A DNA stretch of 64,000 bases, from assembly GCA_021432635.1 (NCBI GenBank), contig MU270073.1, positions 1 through 64,000 of the forward strand. Direction: 5' to 3'. Shown in pieces: positions 23,748 through 35,380 of the stretch (within the stretch, counting starts at the first letter, position 1; each line of letters opens with the position of its first letter). Under the pieces are notes generated by a model. It worked only from the letters and a program-made list of their open reading frames with translations, was not told the DNA's origin and ran no database searches. Source of the DNA: Thozetella sp. PMI_491. Taxonomy: Eukaryota > Ascomycota > Sordariomycetes > Chaetosphaeriales > Chaetosphaeriaceae. Both the position numbers and the translations under genes were made by a program.

Positions 23748-26700
23748 ATGGTAGAAAGGGAGCTCGTCAACGAGATCGTGGGAATCGCTGCAGTAGCCCT
23801 GATTGGCCTGTTATCTCTTCCCGGCCTCAAATATACAGCAACCAAAACGCGATTCTTTTCGTCACAAGCCCCGGTCGCCGAGCTTTACGAGGATCAAGAC
23901 GGCATCTCCACCGAAGCATCCGTGAAGGCTTACTCGGACACGCGCCCGAGAATAGCGACATGGATCGTCGTGGTCATTGGCTTGGGGGTCACAGCCGCGG
24001 ACAAGGCTTTCATTCTGAGCGTGCAAGATCCGTCGGAGCCGCCCCGGTCCCCGGTTCTCTCCGCCATTGAGTCGTGGACCAACCTGGCAGCCTGGGTGAG
24101 TTGTGCTTCTGGCCATTCCGAGACGAAACCAACGTGCTGACCTAGATGCAAGGTTCTTCTGTGTCTACAATGCGCCTCTCTTCCGCTCAGGTACCACTAT
24201 CTGCTGAAGTTCCGTCTGGCATTCCTCGGGGTTATCTCTTCGATCCTTCTCTCCGTGTCCATTGCGGTGCGCAACGGATACGATGCCCTTGCTGCGGTGA
24301 CACAACCAGACGCCACCGCAAAGATCCTAGGCGCGGTGCGACTGGTTCAATTTGGGCTTGCCATCGGGGCTGCCGGTGCATTTGCTTCCTTCCCCCGACG
24401 GCCGGATGTCTATGACCGAGAGGCGCTAGTCGACCAGCAGCACACCCTGTCTTTGCTGGAGAGGATGACATTCTCTTGGAACAGGATGGTGTTCGATATT
24501 GCCAAGGAGAGGCAGATGCAGATCACGGACATGCCAGGCCCCGACTACAGGACAAAATCGGGCAACCTGCGAACCAGGTTCCTCGCCAGAAAGGACAGCG
24601 GACGGCTCTGGTGGAGGCTCATCAAGGCCTTCTCTGGTGAACTCGCTCTCCAGTGGGTTATGACTCTCATTATTGCTATTTTGGCCTTGTTTCCGCAAGT
24701 AGTGTTGTACAACTTCTTGGAGAGGATCGAGAGTAGAGCAAGCTACCGTGGAACAGACCCTACTCTGTTCGTCTGGGTATTTGGTCTGTTCCTCAGCCAA
24801 ATTCTCCTGGTAGCGATGAATAACTGGCTCAAGTGGGTCACTGACAGCCGCCTTGATACCCCAGTGGGCTCGCTGTTGCAGTCATTGGTCTTTGCCAAGG
24901 CGCTGAAGCAGTACGAGACTGCGGCACCGGGGACGACCGATAAGGACGGCAAGAAGGACGGTAATTCTACAGACAAGAATCTAGACAAGGCCGGGGCCAA
25001 GCCCGAAAAGGGCAAGGATAAAGGCACCCGGCAGTCTGTGATCAACCACATGAAGCTAGACAGGTGTGTGGCAGCTTACCCTCAATGGGAATGCACATGG
25101 TACTAACCTAGGCATACAGCAATCGGGTCACTATCTTCTGCATGTACAACAACAACTTTCCCTCAGCGGTTTACAAACTTGCATTGGCCGGCGGCTTTCT
25201 CTCGCAGCTAATGGGATGGAAAGCAGTCGTGGCAGGCCTCACCGCTGGTGCTTTGATGGCTCCCATCAGCACTTGGATGTCGCGCAAGTACACTAAGATT
25301 CACTTCTCGCTCATGAAGTATCGGGATGGCAAGGCACATCTCTTGACGGAGGCACTCCAAGGAATGCGCCAGATCAGATTCTCTGCGCTGGAAGAGCACT
25401 GGGAGGAGAAGATAATGAAGAGCAGAAACGAGGAGCTGGCGCAATACTGGAAGTCCGCCGTCTGGTCCTGCGTGCTGGTCTTCATCGTTAACCTCGGACC
25501 TCTCCTGCTTGCTAGCGTTGCGTTTTCGGTCTATGCTTGGGAGAACGGAACCAACATCCGAGCATCAGTCATCTTCACCTCGCTTGGGCTTCTCGAACAG
25601 CTCGAAGAGGCCATTGCATTTATTCCTCTGCTGCAGATGTACATGGTTGAGGCTTACACCAGCTGTGTACGCCTGGAAAAGTATCTCAACCAGACCGATA
25701 AGGAATTTGTTTCCTCGGATGGAAAGAATATCACCTTCGAGGTATGTGATTCAAGTGTTTCGTGTTATAATTGCTAGCCTGGCAATCATGTTTCTTGCGA
25801 GACGTCAATACTGACATTTTCACCGAAGGACGCAACTGTCGCCTGGCCGGCGGTCGAAGACTCGGATCAGAAGAGTGACGAGGAAGCTGCTGACTCGGAT
25901 TCAACAACCCGGGAAATCCGTTCTATCCTACGAGGCGTGAATCTAGTCTTTCCCGAAGGAGAACTAAGTGTTGTGACAGGCCAAACTGGATCTGGAAAGA
26001 GCCTTTTGCTCGCAGCGATCCTCGGCGAGGTAAAGCTTCTCTCTGGCACAGTTCATGTACCGGTCCCCCCATCGATCGATGAGACGCTCAAGAGCATACC
26101 CGAGTCTGAGTGGGTGGTGCCACAACTCAGTGCGTTTGTGTCCCAGACCCCGTGGATCGAAGGGGGCTCCGTCCAGGAAAACATCGTATTTGGTCTGCCA
26201 ATGGTGCCGCGGCGTTACCGCAAGGTTCTGCATGCGTGCGCTCTCGAGAAAGACATCGAGCTCCTAGTGGATGGCGACCAGACTGAGGTTGGTCCGAAAG
26301 GGGTGACCCTCAGCGGCGGTCAGCGATGGCGCGTGGCACTCGCTCGGGCTCTGTACTCCCGTGCCGGTACCATCATTCTCGATGACGTTCTCAGTGCTGT
26401 TGACGCTCACGTCGGCCGCCTCATTGTTAGTGAGGCCCTCACAGGCGAGCTGGCTCGTGGCAGAACAAGAATTCTCGCTACACATCATGCCGAACTAGTT
26501 CTTCCTTACGCAAGCTACCTTGTGCGCCTCGCCGATGGCAAGCTTGACTCTGCAGAGCAAGTGACCCCGTCAGCGGATGGATTGAGAGGCGATGACATGG
26601 CACTGGAGAACGGTAGTGGGTCCTCACCTGACGACTCAGCCGAGATACCCATGCGAAGCGCCAAAGACCTCAAGTCCAAGGAGGAGGAAGAGTCGCGCGA

Positions 26701-29006
26701 GGTGGGTCGCGTGAAGTGGACCGTCTACTACGAGTACTTCAAAGCCTCCGGAGGCATTGTATACTGGACTCTCGGTCTGCTCATCTTGTTGCTCAGCCAA
26801 GCGATAAGTGTGGTCCGAACCTGGAGCTTGAAGGAGCTTGCTCAGCAGGCTTCCACGTCGTCGGCCTCGGAACGTTCTTTTGCTCGATACATGAACAGCC
26901 AGCAGGTGTTCTTCGGCGGCATCCCCACGTCTTCAGTACGTGTCGCTTCTGACGGAGATGTTTACTTCTGGGTCGCGATGTACATCGGCCTATATTTGGC
27001 CTTGAACACCATCCAGGTCGTCCGGGTCCTAGGATATTTCCTCGTGAGCTTGAGGGCCTCCCGGATTCTCTTCAAGCGCATGACACATGCCATCCTTCGA
27101 GCTCCACTCCGCTGGATTGATACAGTCCCTGCTGGGCGGATCTTGAACCGATTCACCTCGGATACGTTTACAGTCGATAGAAGATTGACAACCGAGACGT
27201 TCACATTCCTCAGAACTAGCCTTGGATTGCTCGTGATCATCGGCACGAGGTGAGCGCAACTTTGTTACCAGTCACTGCAAACCGCAGCCGTGGTTATTTT
27301 CATTGCTAACAGTGGGCAGTTTGACGGTCTCGCCTTACGTCATTGTCTTCGGGCTCCTACTCTTGGGTCTGTACGTGCGGATTGCAAACGAATATATTAC
27401 AGCTGCTCGCGAGGTCAAGAGGATTAATTCGGTCTCGCATTCCCCCATTTATGACCAGTTCAGCTCAGTGCTCTCGGGCCTCTCAACTATTCGCGCCTAT
27501 GGCAGAACCGAGTACTACATGGATCGTATGCTGAACTTGATCGACAACAGCACCAAGGCCAGTTGGGCTCTCCAGCTCTCTGCTCGCTGGATGGCGTTAC
27601 GCATGGGCATGCTCGGTGCTCTCTTTGTGACCGTCGTGGCTACTGCTATTGCCTTCGGTGGTGTTAATGCCGCCCTCGCCGGCTTTAGCTTGACATTCGC
27701 CCTCCGCTACACCGGCTTCTTGACGCGGCTTCTGTCAGGCATGACGTCTGTCGAGCTCGGCTTTAACGCGTGTGAGCGCGTACTCGAGTACACCAAGATC
27801 GAGACGGAGCCGGAGGGAGGCAATGACGCCCCGGCGGCTTGGCCAACGGCTGGACGCATCGAGATTGAGAACTTGACGGTCGCATACAGCAAGGATCTGC
27901 CACCGGTCTTGAAGAACCTCAACTTCACTGTTAACGCCGGGGAGCGCATCGGCATAATCGGCAGGACGGGAGCCGGCAAGTCCACCTTCGCCTCGGTACT
28001 CTTCCGCCTGTTGGACCCCAGGGAGGGAACCGTCCACATTGACGGCATCGACATTGCGAGCTTGAAACTAGCACACTTGCGAAGCCGCTTAGCGATCATC
28101 CCGCAAGATCCATTCCTGTTCTCGGGTACTCTCCGGTCCAACCTCGATATGGAGAACACCCTAGACGACTACGAGTTGGTAGCAGCCTTGAAGCGTGTTC
28201 ATCTTATCCATCCAGATGATGATTCACTGCCGCCCACCACGCAACCGGCAACACCCCCCACCGAGGCGACCAGTTCTACGGCTATAGCCCCCTCGGCATC
28301 AGAGACCGATCCGGCAACGGATGCTACCGAGGCTGTCACGCTACTGGACACAACACTTGCAGAAGATGGAGCCCCGACTGTCAACCCAGCGGACGCGAGC
28401 CAAGCCGGCCAGCCGACTGACAATACCAGTGTATTCACTGACCTCTCGACCGCTATTAGCACCGGCGGTGCGAATCTGTCTCAAGGTCAGCGCCAATTAG
28501 TATGCTTGGCTCGTGCCCTCCTCACCCGGCCGAAGATCGTCGTCCTGGACGAAGCCACCAGCGCCGTCGATCGAGGAACCGACACTGCTATTCAAGAGTC
28601 GCTGCGCGAAGAATTTGTCTCAGCCGGCTGCACGGTTCTGGTTATTGCCCATCGTTTGTCGACAGTGGCCGACTTTGACCGCTTGTTGGTCCTAGATAAA
28701 GGCCGCGTTGCTGAGATTGGGAGCCCGAGAGAGCTGCTCGAGGCCGGTATGGCGCACGAGAGAGAGCTCAAGGGCTCGGCAGCCGAGACTCCAAAGGGAA
28801 AACAAAAGCTAGACGACACCGAGGAGCAAACCATTGTCGACAGCGACGAGGAGGCAGGGGGTACTACGCGCGTGAACTCGCCTGACGACAGCGAGGATGA
28901 GGAAGTGGACGGAACGGGGGCTTTCTGGCGCCTGGTACAGAAGAGTGCCGAGAAGGATAAGCTCCTTCAGATGATCATGGGCAAGGACGCCTCCAATGTG
29001 GCCTAG
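23748..29006 (+). CDS. ABC transporter, ABCC/MRP type (Ybt1-like)
   Basis: Five exons, join(23748..24095, 24153..25063, 25120..25741, 25829..27249, 27320..29006), 1662 residues, all junctions in frame. A full-length ABCC pump: N-terminal TM extension, TMD1, NBD1, TMD2, NBD2. ABCC proteins export conjugates, bile-acid-like amphipaths or metals, often into the vacuole. NBD1 has Walker A GQTGSGKS (about 678-685), signature LSGGQ (788-792) and Walker B ILDDVLSAVD (810-819). Asp replaces the catalytic Glu, as usual for this family, so NBD1 is probably hydrolytically weak. NBD2 has GRTGAGKS (1315-1322), LSQGQ (1487-1491) and VLDEATSAVD (1509-1518), fully canonical. About 80 Ser/Thr/Pro/Asp-rich residues (1398-1478) interrupt NBD2 before the signature. 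A Lys/Asp-rich loop (KDGKKDGNS region) lies in TMD1, and the C-terminus is acidic. The substrate cannot be read from sequence. The nearest characterised family member I would compare is yeast Ybt1. Confidence 0.9.
24096..24152 (+). other. ABC transporter intron 1
   Basis: 57 bp, GTGAGT to GCAAG, with a GTGCTGAC branch site. The alternative acceptor CTAG 7 nt upstream would break the frame; the chosen one joins AAW to VLLCLQCASL in phase 0. Confidence 0.75.
25064..25119 (+). other. ABC transporter intron 2
   Basis: 56 bp, GTGTGT to ATACAG, branch ACTAACC. It splits a Ser codon (AG|C) and restores the conserved ABCC stretch MKLDSNRVT. Confidence 0.85.
25742..25828 (+). other. ABC transporter intron 3
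   Basis: 87 bp, GTATGT to CGAAG, with a CTGACATTTTC branch and pyrimidine stretch. Joins ITFE to DATVAWP in phase 0 just before NBD1. Confidence 0.82.
27250..27319 (+). other. ABC transporter intron 4
   Basis: 70 bp, GTGAGC to GGGCAG, branch TGCTAAC. Splits a Ser codon (AG|T). The nearer acceptor CTAACAG 7 nt upstream would shift the frame and was rejected. Confidence 0.82.
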
Positions 29007-32000
29007 TGGCGAATGCGCGGGCGTGTTGTGTAACGGCTATCGGATGGTGACCTGCTGCCATTTCCTCGGCAAGCAGACCGGAATCTGCAACGACGGGAAG
29101 CACAAAAGATGGAAGGCAGCAGCAGTTTCGTTTTCTTCGCGATTCGCATTACTAGGTGCACAACACTAGCGCTTTTCGGTTTGTGACGAGTAGCGTTCAC
29201 AGCGTGGCCTGTTAGTAAGATAGATCTTTGCCCCAAAAAATCAGGTGTGTTATGATGCCACTGGTAGCTAGTATAGAGAAAATCCAGTGACACGTACGAC
29301 TGACTGGTCGCCCTGGTGAGTGAGGAGAGCCGAGAGGGAGCCGCTATATCTGGCGGTGTGTGAAGGTAGTCAGTTCACTCAAGGACTAACTCGAGGAAAG
29401 GGGTCAAAACTGGTCAAACTATGGAGCCCTTCTGTGCCAGTAAGCCGCTTAACCGAAGCACAGCAGCACCGAAACCATGGGCCGCAGGTCTTCAACACAC
29501 ATGGGCGTCACCGGCTCTCTCTCTCTGCTTACTACAGCTTTCCTAGACGGCAGAACTGCCTGCCCGACAACAGCACCACCGCAAGACATCGAAGTTGCCT
29601 CTACACCACTGGAGCCACGAGGAAACAATGCCGCGCCAACCCGCAGTGCGGGACGTTAGCCTCGCGCAAGCAACCCCTCCTCCAGCCACTATTCCCCCAA
29701 TCGAGGGATCATGTTTCGAGCGCAGAAGCACCCGATTCGATATCTTGCGCCGATAATCTCCCCCCCTCCCCTTCCCCACAGCCATCCCGGCGTGCAGTTG
29801 CTTTGAACAAGCGAGAAGGTCCAGGTCACGGCTGTCGCGTTATCCGGAGAGCGATTTTCTCGGCTAACGGCGGCGGCGGTAAGGGCGAGATGCTGGGCCT
29901 CCAGAGCCAGTAGCCGAGATACTGCTGCCATGTGGAAATCCTGGGCGCAACCAGAGCGATCTACGCCGGGGTCGGGCAGCTCTGTTCTATATCGAGGGGC
30001 CTGAAACGCAACCCCCCCGGGCGCTAGAGGACCCTGAGGACGGCCACTCCTTCCTTTACCAGAATAGCCGCTCAGGTCGACGAAGGGCTGGGCGACCGGA
30101 CATTTGATTTCGCGCATCGTGAAGCCTGCCGGCGGGCATGGGTTCTTGAGGTCTGGTACAAGGCCCCCTCCTCTCCCGAGCCATCCTTGGGATCCCAGGG
30201 GAGGCTCCTTGTGACAGGTCGCGCGGGCAGGCGTTCGACGGAGACCTAGCGGGCGAGAGTAGTTCCATGGTGCTTGCTTACTCTCTCATTTGCTACATCT
30301 AGCGGCTTTCGCCGACTTGGACCGTCAATCCCGAGGCCGCCACTCCTTCTCGCTTCCCTCTTCTGTCCTGCTGCTATGTGCATACCTTATTGCTGCACGG
30401 TGCATCCGGCGCGAGATGTGTGGCCAACGAGCGCCGTCCACTTACACCAGCCTCGACAGCGAGAGCACAACCCCGCCCGCGCCAGGTGGTGGCCAGTGGC
30501 AGGGGGAATCTTCCAATGAGCTCTAGAGGTAACGCACATGGCGCCTTGAGGCCAGTGCATTTGCGGTGGGCAGGTTTGACAGGGGTGTTAGTGAGACCGG
30601 CGTCGAGTCCGGCCAATCACCCCGGAACGCCCCCCATAGCGCCATCTACCATTGGACAATTGCACTAGCCAGCTAATTAAACTGAACGCTAAGAGACGCG
30701 CTCATCCGCGTCTCTTTCGCGCGTCGACGCGACGTTCCCGACCCCACGACGTTCACCGTCGTGTCAGCCCCGGAGCTGTCCCCTTCCCCCCCTTTCTTCG
30801 CTCTCCTTCCTTTCGACTTTTGGCTGCAGCGCATACCGCGGCCGCACACCGCGCCTCTCACCGCTAGAACTAGCCCACATGGGGGCACATGGGCGATCTG
30901 GTGGGACACCAAGGTGCAGACCCAATTTAGATAGCTGGCCGTGAAGGTGGTCCTCGTGAACATCGCAAGCGTTCCCCCTCCCCCCCCCCCAAGGCGGCCG
31001 AAGGGGGGAAAGCGGAGGGGCAACTGTTTCCCCAGCCGACCAAGCCGCCGATATCATCATCAACCGGGAATGCCTAGCAGGTATGAGCCACTGCCGGCTC
31101 TCCGTGGCCGCCCAGTTATCGCATTCGCCGCCCCTGTGTCCAATCAAGGAGGATGCTTGCACCATGATCTCGATGGCTCTGGGGACCTGGGGCTGGTTTC
31201 CCGCAGCGACTGGTGCGCCGCGCCAGATGACTTGCATCGAGGTGTCCATCGTCACTCGATAGCTATCCTTTGCATTATCTTCCTGCAGAAGCGCGAGAGC
31301 ACCAAGCCCTGCCAACGGGCAATCCACAAGCGGGGTGATTATCTTTGAGACGGGTGCAGCAGACTGGGCCGCCTGGTGATCCCAACTTCGTGCTGGCTGG
31401 AAGCCCAAGGGGAAACGAAGGCTCGTAGTAGTAAAGAAAAGAAGCAGCTGGGGGACCAGCGACAACACCGTGTTGTGTGCACCGCATGCAGAATAAGCCC
31501 GGGTCGGCCTCGCACCACGGTTCAGGTCTCTCCTTAGGGTCGCGATGGATGCAAATAATCCAGAAAGAGGGGGACGCTTATCGTTCTGCATGCTTGTGAA
31601 CCCCTCCTGCGTCGCTTCGGGTACCCTCGTCCTCGTTGACGATAGAGGCTTGCATCGACGGGCAGGGAGGGACTCGCTGGCGTGAGTACGTGCAGGTCTC
31701 CAATTCCCCCACTCCCACCTGCATCACGGAAGATTAGAGATCCTGCGAGGTGCGAGGCCAAGGGTAGGACGTGATGCGCGTGCCATCATTGATGGGGAAG
31801 CCTGGTGCCCTGCTTGCCTGTCTGTGTGTACATATGGTACATACGGTGCATGGGTGCGCGGGAAATAGAATCACCAGAGGGTCAATTGCTTGGGTCGTCG
31901 TCAACGTCACCGTCGTCATGGACGACATTGTTAAGCACGGCTGGGGCTGGGGCTGATCCAGCTAGTTGATCTGCCGGGGTAGTTCTTCAGGCACAATTCC

Positions 32001-32963
32001 CGTCAGCTTGGAAAGATTCCCGGTAACTCGACGTCAGCAGCCGGGTTATGATGTCTTGATCGACGGGAAGACAGCGACGTGATCGGAATTGAGCGATTGG
32101 ATCGAGCTCGGCGACCGGCGTCCAACAGGCCCCCCCTAAGGCTGACAAGTTTGCGCCGGCTAAACAGGAGGGAGGAGCAGTCAAGATCACCAGGTCCCCA
32201 GCCCACCACCGACGAGGGGTGCCACACCAGGAGCCTTCATACCTGGCTCCGATGTTCTTATTGTCTGGCATATTTGCCGGCCACCCGAACCGGCCAGGCT
32301 CCCGACCAAGCCAGTGTACCAGCGAGGTACTTGCTGGACCTAGCTCGCCATGGCACGTCGTCGTTCAAATATCCTACGACCGTGCTATTACCACCTAGCA
32401 CGAGTGAGTGCACCCGGACGAGGTAGAAAGAAGGGGGAAAAAAAACTAAAAAACTAAGGGCGGCTTGTGGCGTCATGTGCTAGCAGCTCGTAGGGCCAGC
32501 TTTGCCAGCTTGCAAGCTTAGCTCAGGGAAGCTCTGCTGAGAACGAGGCGTTCTTGACACCTGTCGCGAGTCATGGCAAACCCTGCTTCACCTGTGACAA
32601 GCGCACGACGGGGACGCGAGGGAAGATCCGGGGCGAAGCGGCTCGCACACCGCTGATAGCTTGGCCACGCCGTCTCCCGGGCCGGGGCGATCTAGGGGCA
32701 CACCGCTCGCAGAGGGGCACTGTGCTACGACCGCAACAGGCAGGCATCTCTGGGAGGGGCTGTTTGAGCTATGCACAATGCCAATGTTCTTCGAGAAAGA
32801 CGGTGAGCCGGCGTGCGGTGTGGTGGGGACTGACGGCGTGCTTCACGTTCCAAGCGAGGCTCCCCGATGCGACGGCAAGATACTGGTACCTCCCCCAGGT
32901 CCGTTAGGGGTCATTCTGGGGATTTTTGAGGGTCGAGGGTCAAAAGGCGAGGGTCGTGGTGCT

Positions 32964-32981
32964 ACAGTACTTGGGTACTGT
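32964..32981. repeat. Perfect short inverted repeat (7-bp arms)
   Basis: ACAGTAC, a 4-nt spacer, then GTACTGT. The arms are perfectly complementary. It may be a binding site for a dimeric factor, a small hairpin, or a chance member of the GTAC-rich segment that continues to 33.8 kb. Confidence 0.6.
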
Positions 32982-33735
32982 GCAGTGCCTGCGAGCCCAC
33001 GCCCACCGGGTGAGCCGGTGAGGCGAGCATCGCTGCCAGTGGTTCTCTCCGGTGTTCCTCCCCGTGGGAGAGGAGCGAAGGAGGGCTGGTGTTCAGCCCA
33101 GTAGCTCCTTCCTCGGGAGAGGCGGCCAAGTGTGTGGCGGTCCAGTGCCAGCGTTCCAAGGCCCGGCCGATCCGGTATCGCGGAGGCGCCGTCGTCCTCC
33201 GGCCTCCCGAGATGAACATGCGATCATGGAGGCTCAGATCTCAATCAAACCAGAACCATCGAGCAAAGATATTACCGCCGAGGGAAGGGAGGGAGACTGG
33301 GCGAAGTAGAGCCCATGTATACTGTTCGCCCTCGAGCGGACCGCTGCTCGCCCCAGCTATGCGCCCTTTGGGCGCTTGCGCGGCTCCCCTAATATCGAGG
33401 AATTGCTTCTTTCTAAACGGCCGTCCGGTCCCAGGCACCTCCAACGCCCTCACATCTTCACGCGTGAGTGCTTGCATGAGGCTTGCAGCCGGGGAGGGGG
33501 AGGTCAGGGCAGGGGGAAGGGAGCGACGGTGGGAATAGACCAAGAAGAGAGTAGTAGGCACGGTACTGAGAAGTTTGCGTGGGTCAAGGTAGAGGTACTG
33601 GGGTACTCCTTAGCTTCGCGAGCTGGCAGGCCCACCAGCGTGTACAGAAGGTACCTCGGGGGCAGCTAAGTACCTGCTGTATCACCCAGCGACCGGCGGA
33701 TGCAGCACGGTGAGGGAGGACTTTTGGGGAGGGAG

Positions 33736-33750
33736 GAGGTACTGTACCTC
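33736..33750. repeat. Perfect short inverted repeat (GAGGTAC arms)
   Basis: GAGGTAC, one base, then GTACCTC: 7-bp arms around a single central T. Further GGTAC/GTACC copies lie within 150 bp on both sides, including near 33,788-33,811. Function unknown. Confidence 0.6.
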
Positions 33751-34085
33751 TCAGCATGTAGGTCAGGCACAGTATTAGGTAGGGCAAGGTACGTACAGTA
33801 CTTAGAGTACCTTCTCTCCGAGATGCGCCCTGACCCGATGGGGCCAGAGCTGCCACTATTGGACAGGTTCTCCCTTAGCCCACCCGTGAACCCGCAGAGC
33901 ACAGGCGGTGGAGACCACCCCTAAGACAGGGTGCTCAGTTCTCGCGCTCCCGTCATGTGGCCCACCCTGGGACCAGGCCTGATGTGACGGTGGGCCCCCG
34001 TAATCACCCACTCTTATTAGGCGCATTATTCCCCTTGGGCCAAGATCCTCCCGTGCAAGAGGAAATGCTTCTTCACCCACCTTCG

Positions 34086-34111
34086 CCCCCCCCCCCCCCC
34101 CCCCCCCCCCC
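34086..34111. repeat. Poly-C tract, 26 nt
   Basis: An uninterrupted run of 26 C (G on the other strand) about 380 bp upstream of the SANT-gene start. Such tracts can adopt i-motif or G-quadruplex-like forms and are prone to length error in assemblies, so the exact length is uncertain. Confidence 0.8.
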
Positions 34112-34492
34112 GAACTTATACACACATACACAATCGCCCACTGTGCAAGTCTCTCACCTCGCATCTTCGCTTGCGACCAACTCTCTCACCTCCCGACTTG
34201 CTCATACCATTGTGTCTACGGCTGTCGCTGCGCTCGTATTTGCTTCGTGCAAGCAAATTAGACAGTCGCACCGTTCCTGACACCTCGATCGCACTCGCGC
34301 CGCCGGAAACGTCGTGGGCGCAAACGAGCGCATTCCTCCTACGCACTTATCACCATCGTCAGCTCCCACCTTCCCGGCGCAACTCAGTCGATACAACTTC
34401 CTCCTTTCCCACCACAATATCCGCCATCGCACACCGAATACCTTCTTATCCTCCGGCGCCTCATCGCAGCAATCTCTTGATCGCGCTCGCAA

Positions 34493-35380
34493 ATGATCCT
34501 TGCGCCAGCGCCCACCGCCCCCATCATGTTACTCCCGTCCGCCTTTTCGTGCGACTCCCAGCCGCCTCTCACGCGGCTTCAGTCGTCGCTCTTCGTTTCT
34601 CCTCCGGCCAGCCCGCCGCAGCTCTCTATTCAGCCCGCTTTTGGCAACATCTTTAGCACCTGCCGCGCACTCCAGTCTCGCCTCGCCTCTCCTGCGCCGA
34701 TGCCGATCCCCAGCGTGGCACCCATCTCGCCGCCCGCCTCCTCCCATGCGCAGCTCCCTACACCTCCCATGGCGCACACCCCTCCGCCCATGAAGCTTCG
34801 CTTGCGCTCCCGCAAGCCGGAAACGCCCACAATCTCAGACGTCCCCGTCGCCAGGAAGCGCATCGTCAAGCGCGCGGTGCCCGCTCGTGGACCCAACAAG
34901 CGCCGTCGCTCTGAGGACGACGACCTGGGCCGTGAGGACGAGGATGTCGAGAGTGACCTAGATATTGCCGAGAAGGACGAGCTCCCGACAGAAGTCGCCG
35001 ACGAACAGCTCCCGCCCCGCCCCTCAACACCCAAGCGCTCCCGCATCGCCCCGGAGGCGCTCCCTCTCGGCCTTGAGCGGTCCGACTTCCACACCCTGCT
35101 CGCCAACGCCGGGCCAAGCGACATGGGGAGCAAGGTCGACGGCACAGACGTTGAGTTAGAAGCCGATGGAGAGGCATGGAGCGTGGAGGACGATCGCATC
35201 CTGGTAGAGTTGGTGCTCGAGAAACTCAAGCTGAGCAAGTCAGACTGGCAAGACTGCGCCCGAAGCCTGGGCAAGGACCGCGGGAGCATCGGGCGGAGAT
35301 GGAAGAGCCTGATGCTCAACGGTGACGTCGGCATCAAGCGAACGAGTCGACGCGGCAAGATTCACAGCACCTGGAGGTGA
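34493..35380 (+). CDS. SANT/Myb-like domain protein, probably nuclear
   Basis: Intronless, 295 residues. The N-terminal half is Pro/Ser-rich and probably disordered. Basic clusters RKRIVKR (about 121-127), NKRRRS (135-140) and PKRSR (180-184) look like nuclear localisation signals, followed by an acidic stretch around 140-165. The C-terminal SANT/Myb-like domain lies at about 227-275. It has the spaced aromatic residues AWSVEDDRILVELV, then DWQDCARSLG, then RRWKSLM. It ends shortly after in a basic tail. One Myb repeat suggests a DNA- or histone-binding regulator, but no target can be given. An internal ATG at 34,526 (before LLPSAFS) is an alternative start. The gene stands alone between two multi-kilobase gene-free intervals. 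Confidence 0.75.
   Translation: MILAPAPTAPIMLLPSAFSCDSQPPLTRLQSSLFVSPPASPPQLSIQPAFGNIFSTCRALQSRLASPAPMPIPSVAPISPPASSHAQLPTPPMAHTPPPMKLRLRSRKPETPTISDVPVARKRIVKRAVPARGPNKRRRSEDDDLGREDEDVESDLDIAEKDELPTEVADEQLPPRPSTPKRSRIAPEALPLGLERSDFHTLLANAGPSDMGSKVDGTDVELEADGEAWSVEDDRILVELVLEKLKLSKSDWQDCARSLGKDRGSIGRRWKSLMLNGDVGIKRTSRRGKIHSTWR

Larger units (their letters stand above)
29007..34492. other. Gene-free interval with repeats and inverted GTAC motifs
   Basis: About 5.5 kb without a gene I can support. Open frames such as 30764-31591 (-) and 29320-29913 (+) have no recognisable domains. The segment 32.9-33.8 kb is rich in GGTAC/GTACC motifs arranged as short inverted repeats. A 26-nt poly-C run lies at 34,086-34,111. 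The last 350 bp is CT-rich and probably contains the promoter and 5' UTR of the SANT-domain gene. Confidence 0.5.

Noticed and set aside
25937-26600. Asp in place of the catalytic Glu in NBD1 of the ABC transporter as a defect
   Set aside because: This substitution is the usual state of NBD1 in ABCC proteins, so it is a family trait, not damage.
30764-31591. 275-codon minus-strand frame
   Set aside because: Domain-free, low-complexity, in a GC-rich stretch with open frames on both strands.
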